NCBI RefSeq assembly: GCF_051846915.1
Contig: NZ_JBPYCR010000001.1
Location: 124,001-188,000 of the forward strand
DNA: 64,000 nt
Direction: 5' to 3'
Source: JBPYCR01 sp051846915
GTDB taxonomy: Bacteria > Bacillota > Bacilli > Bacillales > Amphibacillaceae
Positions 9,446 to 17,938 of this stretch are shown one piece after another; within the stretch, counting starts at the first letter, position 1; every line of letters begins with the position of its first letter. A program made the translations under genes and the position numbers. Under the pieces are notes generated by a model. That model was given only the letters and a program-made list of their open reading frames with translations, ran no database searches and was not told the origin of the DNA.

Positions 9446-10042
9446 TTATCCTTCAGTCCCCGCAGCAAATACTGGTTCATACACTTCGCTATACCAGCCT
9501 GTAATAATTTCTTGGTTTACTCCATCATCACCTTCACTCACTTCAGCTTTCCATGGGTGCCTTCCTTGCCCATCAAGCTTGTTCCTTCGTAATACCGTAC
9601 CTTCAATTGTTGGTGTAGAGAAAGTAATACTATCCCCTTTTGTTGCAAGGTTTGTTGCTGGAATACCAAACTTCACTCGGTATAGCCAAAAATATCGGTA
9701 TTTTCCATTTGCCTTTTTCGCCCTAAAACCAATCGCAACTGGATCTCCACCATCTTCACTTGTAGATATTAATACATGGTTATCATCAATTGTTGCTCCA
9801 GTTAAATCACTAGCTGCCGCCACACCAATATCATCAATACCAAGCGATAGTGTTCCGCTTTGAAATTCTTTAATCACTTCAGCCGCACCATCATCTGCAT
9901 ATAAAGTTGCCTCAGCTAATTCAACAGATAATTCAGCACTAATAGCTTTTGCTAAAGGACTAGGAGTTTCATAGGTTTCATCACCGTTTTCCCCTTCTGT
10001 TATTTTTGCATAATAAAGCCTATCAAGCCCGATAGTCGCCAT
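9446..10042 (-). CDS. Major tail protein (tail tube)
   Basis: 198 residues beginning MATIGLDRLYYAKITE, the start typical of the phi13-type major tail protein family of Gram-positive siphoviruses. The body is beta-rich, with SAELSVELAEATLYADDG and the DSITFSTPTIEGTVLRR segment of this family. It polymerises into the tail tube. It sits between the tail completion gene and the G/GT chaperones and has no extra Ig-like domain. Confidence 0.88.
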   Translation of the reverse strand: MATIGLDRLYYAKITEGENGDETYETPSPLAKAISAELSVELAEATLYADDGAAEVIKEFQSGTLSLGIDDIGVAAASDLTGATIDDNHVLISTSEDGGDPVAIGFRAKKANGKYRYFWLYRVKFGIPATNLATKGDSITFSTPTIEGTVLRRNKLDGQGRHPWKAEVSEGDDGVNQEIITGWYSEVYEPVFAAGTEG

Positions 10043-10045
10043 AAA

Positions 10046-10393
10046 TCATTCCTCCATTTCAAATTCATAATATTTTGCTACATCAATAGCTAAATGATGG
10101 TAACCTGTATCATCTTCGTGACCAATATATCTTCTGTCGGTAATAACAAAGTCCGCACCCAAAAGAGTGCGGACTAAGGTATTTTTTATTGATGTATAAT
10201 TCTTTTTTGAAAACAACGAAACCCTAACTTCTTGTACATCATACTTTGGAATATTATCTGCATGTAATTCAAACATATCAACGATTGGTGTGATTACAAT
10301 GTATAAATCAGGAGCAGTATCTGAAAAGATACCTGTTTCAACTGGAATACCACATTGTTCCGCAATTTGAGTTACTTCGGCTAATACATTCAT
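10046..10393 (-). CDS. Tail completion / neck protein
   Basis: 115 residues. The gene overlaps the HK97 gp10-like gene by 4 bp and ends 3 bp before the major tail gene. Size, acidic mixed alpha/beta composition and position fit the tail terminator family (gp17/gpU type) that caps the tail and joins it to the head. No motif is decisive, so the assignment rests mainly on synteny. Confidence 0.7.
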   Translation of the reverse strand: MNVLAEVTQIAEQCGIPVETGIFSDTAPDLYIVITPIVDMFELHADNIPKYDVQEVRVSLFSKKNYTSIKNTLVRTLLGADFVITDRRYIGHEDDTGYHHLAIDVAKYYEFEMEE

Positions 10394-10821
10394 ATGCTTT
10401 CCACTTCTTCTTCCAATTTTTTAATCATCGCATCCATACAAGGTTGCCTTGATGTTCTTCTTGCTGGTTTTAAAAATGGCTTTGCAGGTTGACCCGATTT
10501 TCCGTATTCGATTATATTAGCTAATTTAGCGTTGCTAACCCCATCTTTACGTGGTTCATTAAACCCTACTTTAACATTATGATTTCCTCTTCGGTCAACT
10601 AAGGCAGGTGATACTCCTAATGCAGATACCAACTCACCAGTTGATCTACTCGGAAGTTTTGTGTCCTTCCCAATAACCGAGCTTAAATTAGACTTCATTT
10701 TATCTAATACAATTTCTCCACCTGCTTCAAGAACCCTCGGAACGATTTCATCTGTTTTACTTCCCAATCTTGAAATCTTCATCAAGAATTCTTCTGGCAT
10801 TTTAATATTAACTTTAGCCAT
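10390..10821 (-). CDS. HK97 gp10-like head-tail joining protein
   Basis: 143 residues. The chain has the usual features of the family: a basic N-terminal helix region and, near the C-terminus, NIIEYGKSGQPAKPFLKPA. The -YG--G-PA-PFL-PA pattern is the family hallmark. It acts in the connector/neck. The gene overlaps both neighbours by a few bases, indicating translational coupling. Confidence 0.87.
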   Translation of the reverse strand: MAKVNIKMPEEFLMKISRLGSKTDEIVPRVLEAGGEIVLDKMKSNLSSVIGKDTKLPSRSTGELVSALGVSPALVDRRGNHNVKVGFNEPRKDGVSNAKLANIIEYGKSGQPAKPFLKPARRTSRQPCMDAMIKKLEEEVESI

Positions 10822-11149
10822 CTGATGCCACCACCTTTTTTGTTAAAACCTCGATATACATATTTCTATTTTTCACATTATCAACGCTTACTACTTCATA
10901 TCGCCCATCATCACATACAATAAACATTTTCGGTTTAATGGTTAAATCGGGAATGTTTCTAAAACGAAATAACGCATTCGCTTCAGAAAAGGCTGCCCTA
11001 TTTGCCCAAGTCTTACTACCAAAGCGTTCTTCTTTGTATGCTGTCACAGATGCTAGGATTCTATCGGTTTCTTCACTGAAAGACTCTTCATCTTTTACAA
11101 TTTCACGTGTTACGATATCGATAAATGTACGCATTTTACCAAAACTCAT
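10814..11149 (-). CDS. Phage head closure protein
   Basis: 111 residues beginning MSFGKMRTFIDIVTRE, with A--A-FRFR and a YEV--VD segment characteristic of the SPP1 gp16-type head closure (stopper) family. It seals the connector after DNA packaging. It lies 3 bp from the upstream connector gene and overlaps the gp10-like gene. Confidence 0.82.
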   Translation of the reverse strand: MSFGKMRTFIDIVTREIVKDEESFSEETDRILASVTAYKEERFGSKTWANRAAFSEANALFRFRNIPDLTIKPKMFIVCDDGRYEVVSVDNVKNRNMYIEVLTKKVVASDG

Positions 11150-11152
11150 ACG

Positions 11153-11473
11153 CTATACCTTCCAATCTCTATCTAGCCTTAATAAAAGGTTGACTGTTTT
11201 CCAAACTTGCTCTCCAGCAAGTGCGCTATCTGCGAAAAATCCACCTGTACTGCCATCTCGACTTTCGTAAAAGTGTGATGCCAACATGATAACCGCTTGT
11301 TCCGTTGTCGCGGGCATATTCTCATCTAAATATGTGCCTTCTTTAATATGTTGATAACTCTCTGCATAAGAAATGGCGGCAGTGATGTACATTTCTATTA
11401 AAGCATCATCTTTATCATGTTGGAGTATTAAATTAGCCTTTACTTTTTCTAGTAATGTCATCACTTTCGACAC
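11153..11473 (-). CDS. Head-tail connector protein (gp6-like)
   Basis: 106 residues, helical, with ALIEMYITAAISYAESY and later AVIMLASHFYESR, the pattern of the gp6/gp15 adaptor family in which an N-terminal helix bundle is followed by a YE-R turn. It binds the portal. Position after the capsid gene and before head closure is standard. Confidence 0.85.
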   Translation of the reverse strand: MSKVMTLLEKVKANLILQHDKDDALIEMYITAAISYAESYQHIKEGTYLDENMPATTEQAVIMLASHFYESRDGSTGGFFADSALAGEQVWKTVNLLLRLDRDWKV

Positions 11474-11475
11474 CT

Positions 11476-11703
11476 TTATTCTTCTGACATATAACCAGAT
11501 GTTTTTAATTTCGATAGTAATGCATTAAAATCCGCAACTAAGTCTTCTATTGTTTCTGCTGTACTATCCGATTGATTTGCCATTTTTTCATTTGAAGAAG
11601 AAGGAAGGCCAGTGACCTTCGCCCCTTCTTCAATAACAAGTTCCCCGCCAATCACCGTTTTTTCTCCGCCTTGTTCCGTATAATTCTTAGCGTTATACCC
11701 CAT
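11476..11703 (-). CDS. Small head protein, head-fibre-like
   Basis: 75 residues beginning MGYNAKNYTEQGGEKTVIGGELVIEEG-like, which resembles the N-terminus of phage head fibre or decoration proteins found directly downstream of HK97-type capsid genes. The C-terminal half is a short amphipathic helix (IEDLVADFNALLSKLK) that could trimerise. Assignment rests on the N-terminal pattern and position. Confidence 0.6.
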   Translation of the reverse strand: MGYNAKNYTEQGGEKTVIGGELVIEEGAKVTGLPSSSNEKMANQSDSTAETIEDLVADFNALLSKLKTSGYMSEE

Positions 11704-11721
11704 CGCATTCTACTCCTTTAT

Positions 11722-12918
11722 TTATTTTTGTTGTAAGACTTTAATTGCTTCTGGCAAAATCAACTTTCCATCGACACGTTGACTTGCTAGGAAACCAACT
11801 TGCCCTGTTGTTGCAAAAAGTTCGTTTAAACGCTTGAATGAACGACCTTGTCTGTCTGCAATCCAATAATATCCGAAATCACCAAAGGCAATAGACTTTG
11901 CTTTCGTTTCAATAGTCGGTGCATAAGCTGAAGTGAATACTGGACGATTCAATAACGTATCTGGTGTACCGGCAGTTAGTGATGGTTGCCATAAGTACTG
12001 ACCTTGACCATCTTTTAATTTTCGAATTGCTTTTATTGTTGCATCATTCATAATGAATACAGCATTTTTACGATATGGTGCTTTTAAAGAGTAAACTAAG
12101 TCAATAATTTCATCTGCAGTAATAGCTGTTGCTGATGTGGCAGTAACTCCTAATTCTGCACCACCAGTATCATTAAACACTCCAGTCGGCTTTCCTGCTC
12201 CATCACCCACAAGAAACGCTTCTTCTTCTTTTGCTCCAATTCTTCGAGCAAATTCAGTTGAAATGTAATTCTCTAAATTAAATACACTATCGTTCAATAA
12301 TTCATCCGAAACTTTAATCATTGTACCTAACTTATAAGCACTGATTGAAGTCTGTCCAAACACTGAATCGCTTTCTTCAAATTCTTCTCCTTCATCCAAC
12401 CATGCCGCTGAACCTTTAGTAGTGACAACTGGAATTTTACGATCGCCACTGGACGTTTTTACAATCTTAGCAAATTTTCGGAATACGTTCTCTTCTTCTA
12501 ATGACTGTACAAGTGTACGCTCGAATTCATCGGGAACTAAAAATCCTCCTTCTGAATCTGTTCCCACTGATAGTGAGTTCATAATTTCTTGTGTTGGATT
12601 TTTACTTCTCATCGCATTCCAGAATGCCTTTGTATAACCTTCAGAAGCTCGTCCACTCTTTGTTTCCATTCCTGGAACAGATGGATTTCCAATGATAGGT
12701 GTATTTATTGGACGATTTAATTCTGCATCTAAAGCCTCTTGCCGTTCTAATCGTTGAATTTCTTTGCCTAAATTCATAATATCCTCTTCCATACGATCAT
12801 ACATCTGTGCATCTTCAGCCGATACCAAACCATCACTTCCACGTTTAGTATCTAAAAAAGTTTTAGCAGCCTCCCATGCTTTTGCTCTTTTCTCACGTAA
12901 TTCTAAAATTTTATTCAT
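11722..12918 (-). CDS. Major capsid protein, HK97 family
   Basis: 398 residues. The first 70 or so are a charged coiled coil typical of the delta (scaffold) domain. The HK97-fold body starts near residue 100, with FLVPDEFERTLVQSLEEENVFRK, MIKVSDELLNDS and FGDFGYYWIADR as family landmarks. The ClpP-type protease encoded just upstream is expected to remove the N-terminal domain during prohead maturation. The likely cleavage region is near residues 85-105, but I cannot fix the bond. Confidence 0.94.
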   Translation of the reverse strand: MNKILELREKRAKAWEAAKTFLDTKRGSDGLVSAEDAQMYDRMEEDIMNLGKEIQRLERQEALDAELNRPINTPIIGNPSVPGMETKSGRASEGYTKAFWNAMRSKNPTQEIMNSLSVGTDSEGGFLVPDEFERTLVQSLEEENVFRKFAKIVKTSSGDRKIPVVTTKGSAAWLDEGEEFEESDSVFGQTSISAYKLGTMIKVSDELLNDSVFNLENYISTEFARRIGAKEEEAFLVGDGAGKPTGVFNDTGGAELGVTATSATAITADEIIDLVYSLKAPYRKNAVFIMNDATIKAIRKLKDGQGQYLWQPSLTAGTPDTLLNRPVFTSAYAPTIETKAKSIAFGDFGYYWIADRQGRSFKRLNELFATTGQVGFLASQRVDGKLILPEAIKVLQQK

Positions 12919-12930
12919 ATTGGTTTCCTC

Positions 12931-13617
12931 CTAATATTTCAATAAATTAAGCCGCTCATAAAGCGGATCAACCGATTGACCTTTTTGTGGTTTTTGTATC
13001 TTGTTTATTAATGAATTTGTTACTGCTCGTCTACTAAAAACAAAGCTGTTCTCAGGTTGGTTTTCATCTTTACTATTTGCGAACATAATGGCATCCGCAA
13101 ATCCGAGTTCAATTGCTTTATGTGCATTAAGCCACGTTTCAGCATCCATTAATTCGGATAGTTTATTTCTTGATAAACTTGTTTTAATTTCATATGCGTT
13201 AATAATGCTTTCTTTTACTTCGTCAAGCATATGCACCGTCTTTTTCATTTCTTCACTATCACCAATTGCGACAGTAAATGGATTATGAATCATCATTAGG
13301 GACGTTGGTGACATTTGAATTTCAGTGCCTGCCATCGCAATCACAGATGCTGCCGATGCGGCAATCCCATCAATTTTGACAGTGACATCACCTGGATATT
13401 CCATCAACATGTTGTAAATTTGCGCAGCTGCAATACAATCACCCCCTGGCGAATTAATCCAAACTTCAATATCGCCTTTGCCTTGCACGAGTTCTTCCCT
13501 AAAGGCAGATGGTGTGACTTCATCATCAAACCAACTCTCCTCTGCTATTGCCCCATATAAATGAAGGGTTCGATTATCAGTTTCATTATTCTTTGTCCAG
13601 TTCCAAAACTTCTTCAT
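12931..13617 (-). CDS. Prohead maturation protease, ClpP-like
   Basis: About 228 residues from the ATG behind GGAGGAAACC; the longer frame starts inside the end of the portal gene. It overlaps the portal gene by about 30 bp. ClpP landmarks are present: INSPGGD (oxyanion), the nucleophile Ser in GIAASAASVIAMAG, and the His in MMIHNP. An E/K-rich stretch and the ELMDAETWLNAHKAIELGFAD handle region follow. It processes the capsid and often also its own C-terminus. Confidence 0.92.
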   Translation of the reverse strand: MKKFWNWTKNNETDNRTLHLYGAIAEESWFDDEVTPSAFREELVQGKGDIEVWINSPGGDCIAAAQIYNMLMEYPGDVTVKIDGIAASAASVIAMAGTEIQMSPTSLMMIHNPFTVAIGDSEEMKKTVHMLDEVKESIINAYEIKTSLSRNKLSELMDAETWLNAHKAIELGFADAIMFANSKDENQPENSFVFSRRAVTNSLINKIQKPQKGQSVDPLYERLNLLKY

Positions 13618-14869
13618 CTTTGGTTTCCTCCTTTTCATATTTCTTTGCAAACACACCTGCGTCTTGAAGTTTCGTCATATTCCCATTGATTAAATATAAA
13701 TCTCCTCCAAGTTCATCCGGTATTCGGTCTAAATTCTCAAGTTCACGAATGTCATTAGCACTCATCCAGCCATTTTGCCTCGCTGTTGCATAGCCACTCA
13801 TTCGTGAAGCATAATCACCTCTAAGCAATCCATCCACATTAAATTTCACAAAGTATGCTTTCTTTTCACTTTTAGTAAACAGTGAACGACTAATTGCTTG
13901 TTCCCACCGAATAACCCATGGATCAAGTGTGTATTTAACGAATTCTAACGATTGTTGCTCTATATTAGAAAAGCTCGACTTTTCCAAGTCACCTACCATG
14001 TGAGGTGGCACTCGGAAAATTCGAGCAATCTCGTTAATCTGAAATTTTCTTGTTTCTAGAAATTGTGCTTGATCGGGTGCAATTGCGATTTGTTGATACT
14101 TCATCCCTTCTTCTAATACAGCAACTCGATGGGCATTACTTGAACCTTGATAAGCTTTATTCCAACTATCCTTTACTCTTTGGGGGTCCTTGATAGTTCC
14201 CGGATGTTCTAAGACACCACCTGGTGCCGCTCCATTAGCAAAAAACTTTGCACCATATTCCTCAGTTGCCATTGCTAGACCCACTGCATTTTTAGCCATC
14301 GCAATTGGTGAATATCCAACTAAACCATCAAAACCAAGTCCGGGTATATGAAGTACATCTTCAGCTTTTAATGCAACGGATGTATTCTCTGAATCAGTCA
14401 TTTCATCAAATGTCTTTGTGTATAAATAATACAGATTACCCCTTGCATCTCTTTCGACCGACATTTTATTTGGCATTAGTGGGTATAGTGCAATAACCTC
14501 ACCTTTTCCATTGCGAATAATTTGTGCATACGCATTTCCCCATAATAAAAGATGAGTCATTAATGTTTCTCTAAACACAAATGAACTCATCTCAGGGTTT
14601 GGTTCGTCATGAAGTAAAAAATAAAGTGAATGGGATATTGCCTTTTCTTTTCCACCTGTATCTGTATATTTATATAAGTGCAGTGGTAAACCTGCTACAG
14701 CTTCAGCTAATATTCGTACACATGAATACACTGCAGTCATTTGCATTGCTGTAAATTCATTAACAGATTTTCCACTACTAGAGTTTCCCAAGAAAAAACT
14801 ATAACTGCTTCCAAACGAATAGTTTTGTGGTTTATCTCTCGCTTTAAAAAGATTTGAAAACCACCTCAT
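13586..14869 (-). CDS. Phage portal protein, HK97 family
   Basis: About 427 residues from the ATG preceded by TTTAGGAGGTG, beginning MRWFSNLFK. The in-frame extension upstream reads through a terminator hairpin. Family landmarks include AVYSCVRILAEAVAGLPLHLY, LLWGNAYAQIIR, the LHIPGLGFDGLVGYSPI segment and the conserved FRVPPHMVG. The portal forms the dodecameric DNA gate at one capsid vertex. The gene is separated from the large terminase gene by an accessory nuclease-like gene. Confidence 0.94.
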   Translation of the reverse strand: MRWFSNLFKARDKPQNYSFGSSYSFFLGNSSSGKSVNEFTAMQMTAVYSCVRILAEAVAGLPLHLYKYTDTGGKEKAISHSLYFLLHDEPNPEMSSFVFRETLMTHLLLWGNAYAQIIRNGKGEVIALYPLMPNKMSVERDARGNLYYLYTKTFDEMTDSENTSVALKAEDVLHIPGLGFDGLVGYSPIAMAKNAVGLAMATEEYGAKFFANGAAPGGVLEHPGTIKDPQRVKDSWNKAYQGSSNAHRVAVLEEGMKYQQIAIAPDQAQFLETRKFQINEIARIFRVPPHMVGDLEKSSFSNIEQQSLEFVKYTLDPWVIRWEQAISRSLFTKSEKKAYFVKFNVDGLLRGDYASRMSGYATARQNGWMSANDIRELENLDRIPDELGGDLYLINGNMTKLQDAGVFAKKYEKEETKDEEVLELDKE

Positions 14870-14897
14870 AAGAATATCACCTCCTAAAACAGACATG

Positions 14898-14921
14898 AAA
14901 AAGCACCTCAATTGAGATGCT
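14898..14921 (-). terminator. Intrinsic terminator after the EEP-family accessory gene
   Basis: Minus-strand AGCATCTCAATTGAGGTGCT folds into a near-perfect hairpin followed by a run of T. It lies 9 bp after the accessory gene stop and immediately before the portal ribosome binding site. The bases that follow (CATGTCTGTTTTAGGAGG) closely match those after the terminator in front of the tape measure gene. Confidence 0.78.
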
Positions 14922-14929
14922 TAATTAAT

Positions 14930-15694
14930 TTATAATTTAATGTTTGCTTGCAAAATTGCGTGGTCGGGATAACCTTTCAAATCTGACTTGTAATCTTCTG
15001 GTTGCAATGCTCCATAACCATTTTCTTCATTAACAAAATCCCATATATAACTAACGTTATCTAATTCGATGTCCCTTGTAATAAAATGGTCAATCAATGA
15101 CTTATAGACTTTGTGTCTGCTCTTACCCACATGACTCCATGTGTCTGGATTTTTGAATCCCCCCGAATACCATGGTGTATAAAATTGATAGTTGTCGGGC
15201 TTTAATCTCCACGTTCTCATTATATACGAACTCCACACATTAAAATCGCCAGCACATACAGTAGCACCTTCAATTTTTTCTAAGTGGTTTTTTAATGTGT
15301 TAAATTGTTCCTTCTTAAATAACTCTTTTCCGTCTCTTATTCTTGAACCAACTATTGTTATTTTTTTATTATTAATTTCAACTTCTATTTCTAAAAAATT
15401 AGGTTCTTCATTACCATGTGGGTTATTCATTGCTTCAATAACTTTAATACTATTGGAGTGTGATATGATTTCATTTTTTACGCCAATCAATATTTTGTTT
15501 TTTTCTTTTCGAATTTTGTTATAAAAAATAGTATAGTTAGATTCTTTAAGGCTTTCTATCAACCCATCATCTACACTAGAAAATTCCGTAAGTATTACAA
15601 TATCAACATCTTTAATTATTGTTTGGGAAACAAACTTTGGCACTTCATAATTTGTGTTACTCCGTCCATTTATATTCCATTCTATGATTTTCAT
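14930..15694 (-). CDS. Endonuclease/exonuclease/phosphatase (EEP) superfamily accessory protein
   Basis: 254 residues. EEP landmarks are in order: MKIIEWNINGR (metal-binding Asn), LTEF (metal-binding Glu near residue 40), CAGDFNVW (catalytic Asp and Asn near residue 145) and the closing YPDHAIL (Asp-His). The family includes DNase I, exonuclease III and lipid or sugar phosphatases; the exact substrate cannot be read here. It interrupts the usual terminase-portal junction. A TATAAT (minus strand, 15723-15728) lies just upstream, with a poor -35, and a terminator follows. It looks like an independently expressed accessory gene, perhaps acting against competing DNA. Confidence 0.8.
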   Translation of the reverse strand: MKIIEWNINGRSNTNYEVPKFVSQTIIKDVDIVILTEFSSVDDGLIESLKESNYTIFYNKIRKEKNKILIGVKNEIISHSNSIKVIEAMNNPHGNEEPNFLEIEVEINNKKITIVGSRIRDGKELFKKEQFNTLKNHLEKIEGATVCAGDFNVWSSYIMRTWRLKPDNYQFYTPWYSGGFKNPDTWSHVGKSRHKVYKSLIDHFITRDIELDNVSYIWDFVNEENGYGALQPEDYKSDLKGYPDHAILQANIKL

Positions 15695-15764
15695 GTTTTC
15701 TCCTAGGCGATTAGTTTTATCAATTATATATTAACAAAACATTTAATGATTTACACGTTATTAA

Positions 15765-17372
15765 TTAAAAAACAATCAATCCCCTACCATCATAAACAGA
15801 ATCACGGGATCCACTTCTTCTAATTGCTCGGTCAAGTGCCATAACCGTTGCCACTGCTCCGTCAATTTTCTCAGTGGATTTTTCTTTATCGGGTTTAATG
15901 TTCCCAGCAGGGTCAGTTCGCACATGGATATTATCCATCATCCAACGTAAAACTGGATGCCCACCATGAGCAAGCTTTTCTTCGAGCGTCAATTTCATTA
16001 ATTCTTTTGATGATGGGCTCATATCTTTAAAACCTTGCCCAAATGGAACAACTGTAAAGCCTAATCCTTCAAGATTCTGCGTCATCTGAACTGCACCCCA
16101 ACGGTCAAATGCAATTTCCTTTATATTGTATTTCTTTCCTAATTCTTCGATGAACTTTTCAATATAAGCATAGTGAACAACGTTTCCTTCCGTTGTTTGC
16201 ATATGACCTTGTTGTTCCCACACATCATAGGGTACTCTGTCCCTATCCACACGTTGTCTGATGTTTTCTTCTGGTATCCAAAAGTATGGCAATATCACAT
16301 ATTTATCATCTTCATATTCTGGTGGAAAGATTAAAACAAATGCTGTGATATCTGTTGTCGATGATAAGTCTAAACCCGCATAGCACTCTCTACCAATTAA
16401 ACTTTCAGGGTCAACAGGCAAACCACATCTGTCCCACTTTTCCATTGGCATCCATCTGACAGATTGCTTTACCCATTGATTCAATCGTAACTGCCTAAAC
16501 AAGTTCTCCTCAGCTGGGTTTTGTTTGGCACTTTCACATGCTTGTTCAACCTTTTCAATATCAACTGTAATTCCAAGTGATGGATTTGCCTTCTTCCAAA
16601 CTTCAGGGTCTGTCCAATCATCATCTTCCTCTGCGCCATAAATAACAGGATAAAAAGTTGGATCTATCTTTCTTCCTTCCAATACATCTTTTGCTTTTTG
16701 ATGTACTTCGTAACATATTGAATGTTGGTCATTTCCTGCAGTTGTGATTAAGAAGTACAATGGTTGCTTCCTTGCGTCCCCTGAACCATGAGTCATAACA
16801 TCATATAACCTTCGATTCGGTTGTGCATGAAGCTCATCAAATACAACCCCATGAACGTTCAATCCATGTTTTGTATAAGCTTCTGCAGATAGCACTTGAT
16901 AAAAACTACCCAATGGTTTATAAATCAATCGCTTTTGTGAAAGGACTGGTTTAAATCGTGCTTTAAGTGCGGGTGACTGTTCCACCATATCAACTGCAAC
17001 ATCAAATACAATTGATGCTTGTTGCCTATCCGCAGCACATCCATACACTTCTCCACCATGTTCAAAATCACCACATGTTAAAAGTAAGGCAACCGCAGCG
17101 GCAAGTTCTGACTTTCCTTGTTTCTTAGCTATCTCAATATAGGCAGTATTAAACTGTCGATAGCCATTAGGCTTCATCGTCCCAAACACATCTCGAATAA
17201 TCTGCTCCTGCCAATCTATCAAGTCAAAGTTTTTTCCGAACCATTCACCCTTTGTATGCTTTAAACAGTTAATAAAGTTTACTGCCATATCAGCAGCATC
17301 TTTGTCATAATACGATTGTTCAGCTTTAAAAATCGTAGGCTTATACACTTCTAGTTTTCTAATAACACCCAC
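15765..17372 (-). CDS. Terminase large subunit
   Basis: 535 residues, Terminase_1 family. The N-terminal ATPase has a deviant Walker A (AKKQGKSELAAA), Walker B VHGVVFDELHA and the coupling motif YFLITTAGN. The C-terminal nuclease has AGLDLSSTTDITAF and later FDRWGAVQ and DGAVATVMALDRAI, with the acidic residues of the RNase H-like fold. It cuts and pumps phage DNA into the prohead. The annotated start is a GTG inside the ribosome binding region; translation may begin a few codons further in. Confidence 0.94.
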   Translation of the reverse strand: MGVIRKLEVYKPTIFKAEQSYYDKDAADMAVNFINCLKHTKGEWFGKNFDLIDWQEQIIRDVFGTMKPNGYRQFNTAYIEIAKKQGKSELAAAVALLLTCGDFEHGGEVYGCAADRQQASIVFDVAVDMVEQSPALKARFKPVLSQKRLIYKPLGSFYQVLSAEAYTKHGLNVHGVVFDELHAQPNRRLYDVMTHGSGDARKQPLYFLITTAGNDQHSICYEVHQKAKDVLEGRKIDPTFYPVIYGAEEDDDWTDPEVWKKANPSLGITVDIEKVEQACESAKQNPAEENLFRQLRLNQWVKQSVRWMPMEKWDRCGLPVDPESLIGRECYAGLDLSSTTDITAFVLIFPPEYEDDKYVILPYFWIPEENIRQRVDRDRVPYDVWEQQGHMQTTEGNVVHYAYIEKFIEELGKKYNIKEIAFDRWGAVQMTQNLEGLGFTVVPFGQGFKDMSPSSKELMKLTLEEKLAHGGHPVLRWMMDNIHVRTDPAGNIKPDKEKSTEKIDGAVATVMALDRAIRRSGSRDSVYDGRGLIVF

Positions 17373-17381
17373 CTCCCAAAT

Positions 17382-17407
17382 AAAAAAGAACCCCTGTATA
17401 GAGGTTC
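17382..17407 (-). terminator. Intrinsic terminator between the cyclotransferase-like gene and terL
   Basis: On the minus strand GAACCTC and GGGGTTC pair around a six-base loop and are followed by six T, then by GGGAGG of the large terminase leader. This is the third terminator in the structural region placed between an accessory gene and the next structural gene. Confidence 0.75.
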
Positions 17408-17431
17408 CAGTAATCTGTTAATGTAGCTTAA

Positions 17432-17896
17432 TTATTCTTCCGTTTTACTTTCTTCCAACAGTTCCACCGAATTATTAACAGCTTTACGTAAATATTCAGC
17501 ATCAAACCCTGCACTTTGATAGCCTTCTAGAATGGTTGAATAATAATAACAGCTTGGTTGTTCAAGCGGTCTGCCTTCATTCATAATATAGACCATCGCA
17601 TTTACTGTCTTTTTATCGACTTTAACTTTCATCATTTCTTTTCTATATAGATGGGGCCATCCTTCATAACGGTCAAGTGCCTTTTCGTCATTAGGCGTAA
17701 TCTGCCACACAAGGGCCGGAACGCTTTCTCCCTTGCATGGTTCAACCGTTGCAACAGCATGCGCGTGTGGCCCCCTAAAAGTGAGTTTGTGGTCCTTTAT
17801 TTCACTTGTTCCTACTACCTTTGCAGTTGGACATCTGTTTGCCATTTGCTCTAGATTTAAATTTGATCCGTAAGCAATATATAATTTACCCATCAT
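17432..17896 (-). CDS. Gamma-glutamylcyclotransferase-like (AIG2/BtrG fold) protein
   Basis: About 154 residues with the family signature YIAYGSNLN (residues 6-14) and a candidate catalytic Glu at about position 78 in DRYEGW. A C-terminal extension carries SCYYYS. The fold releases gamma-glutamyl or similar amide-linked groups as 5-oxoproline. The gene lies directly downstream of an amidoligase gene, and comparative-genomic work on amidoligases has noted such ligase/cyclotransferase pairs in phages. The pair would attach and remove an amide-linked group. A terminator follows. Function in the phage is inferred only. Confidence 0.82.
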   Translation of the reverse strand: MMGKLYIAYGSNLNLEQMANRCPTAKVVGTSEIKDHKLTFRGPHAHAVATVEPCKGESVPALVWQITPNDEKALDRYEGWPHLYRKEMMKVKVDKKTVNAMVYIMNEGRPLEQPSCYYYSTILEGYQSAGFDAEYLRKAVNNSVELLEESKTEE

Positions 17897-17938
17897 GTCA
17901 ATCCTTTCACAATTTACTTTAGAATGATTCCGAGTGGC

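Noticed and set aside
17375..17400. Start of the large terminase at the GTG overlapping the ribosome binding site
   Set aside because: Kept only as a nominal start. The GTG is too close to GGGAGG to be sure, and a rare ATT or later codon may be the real start.
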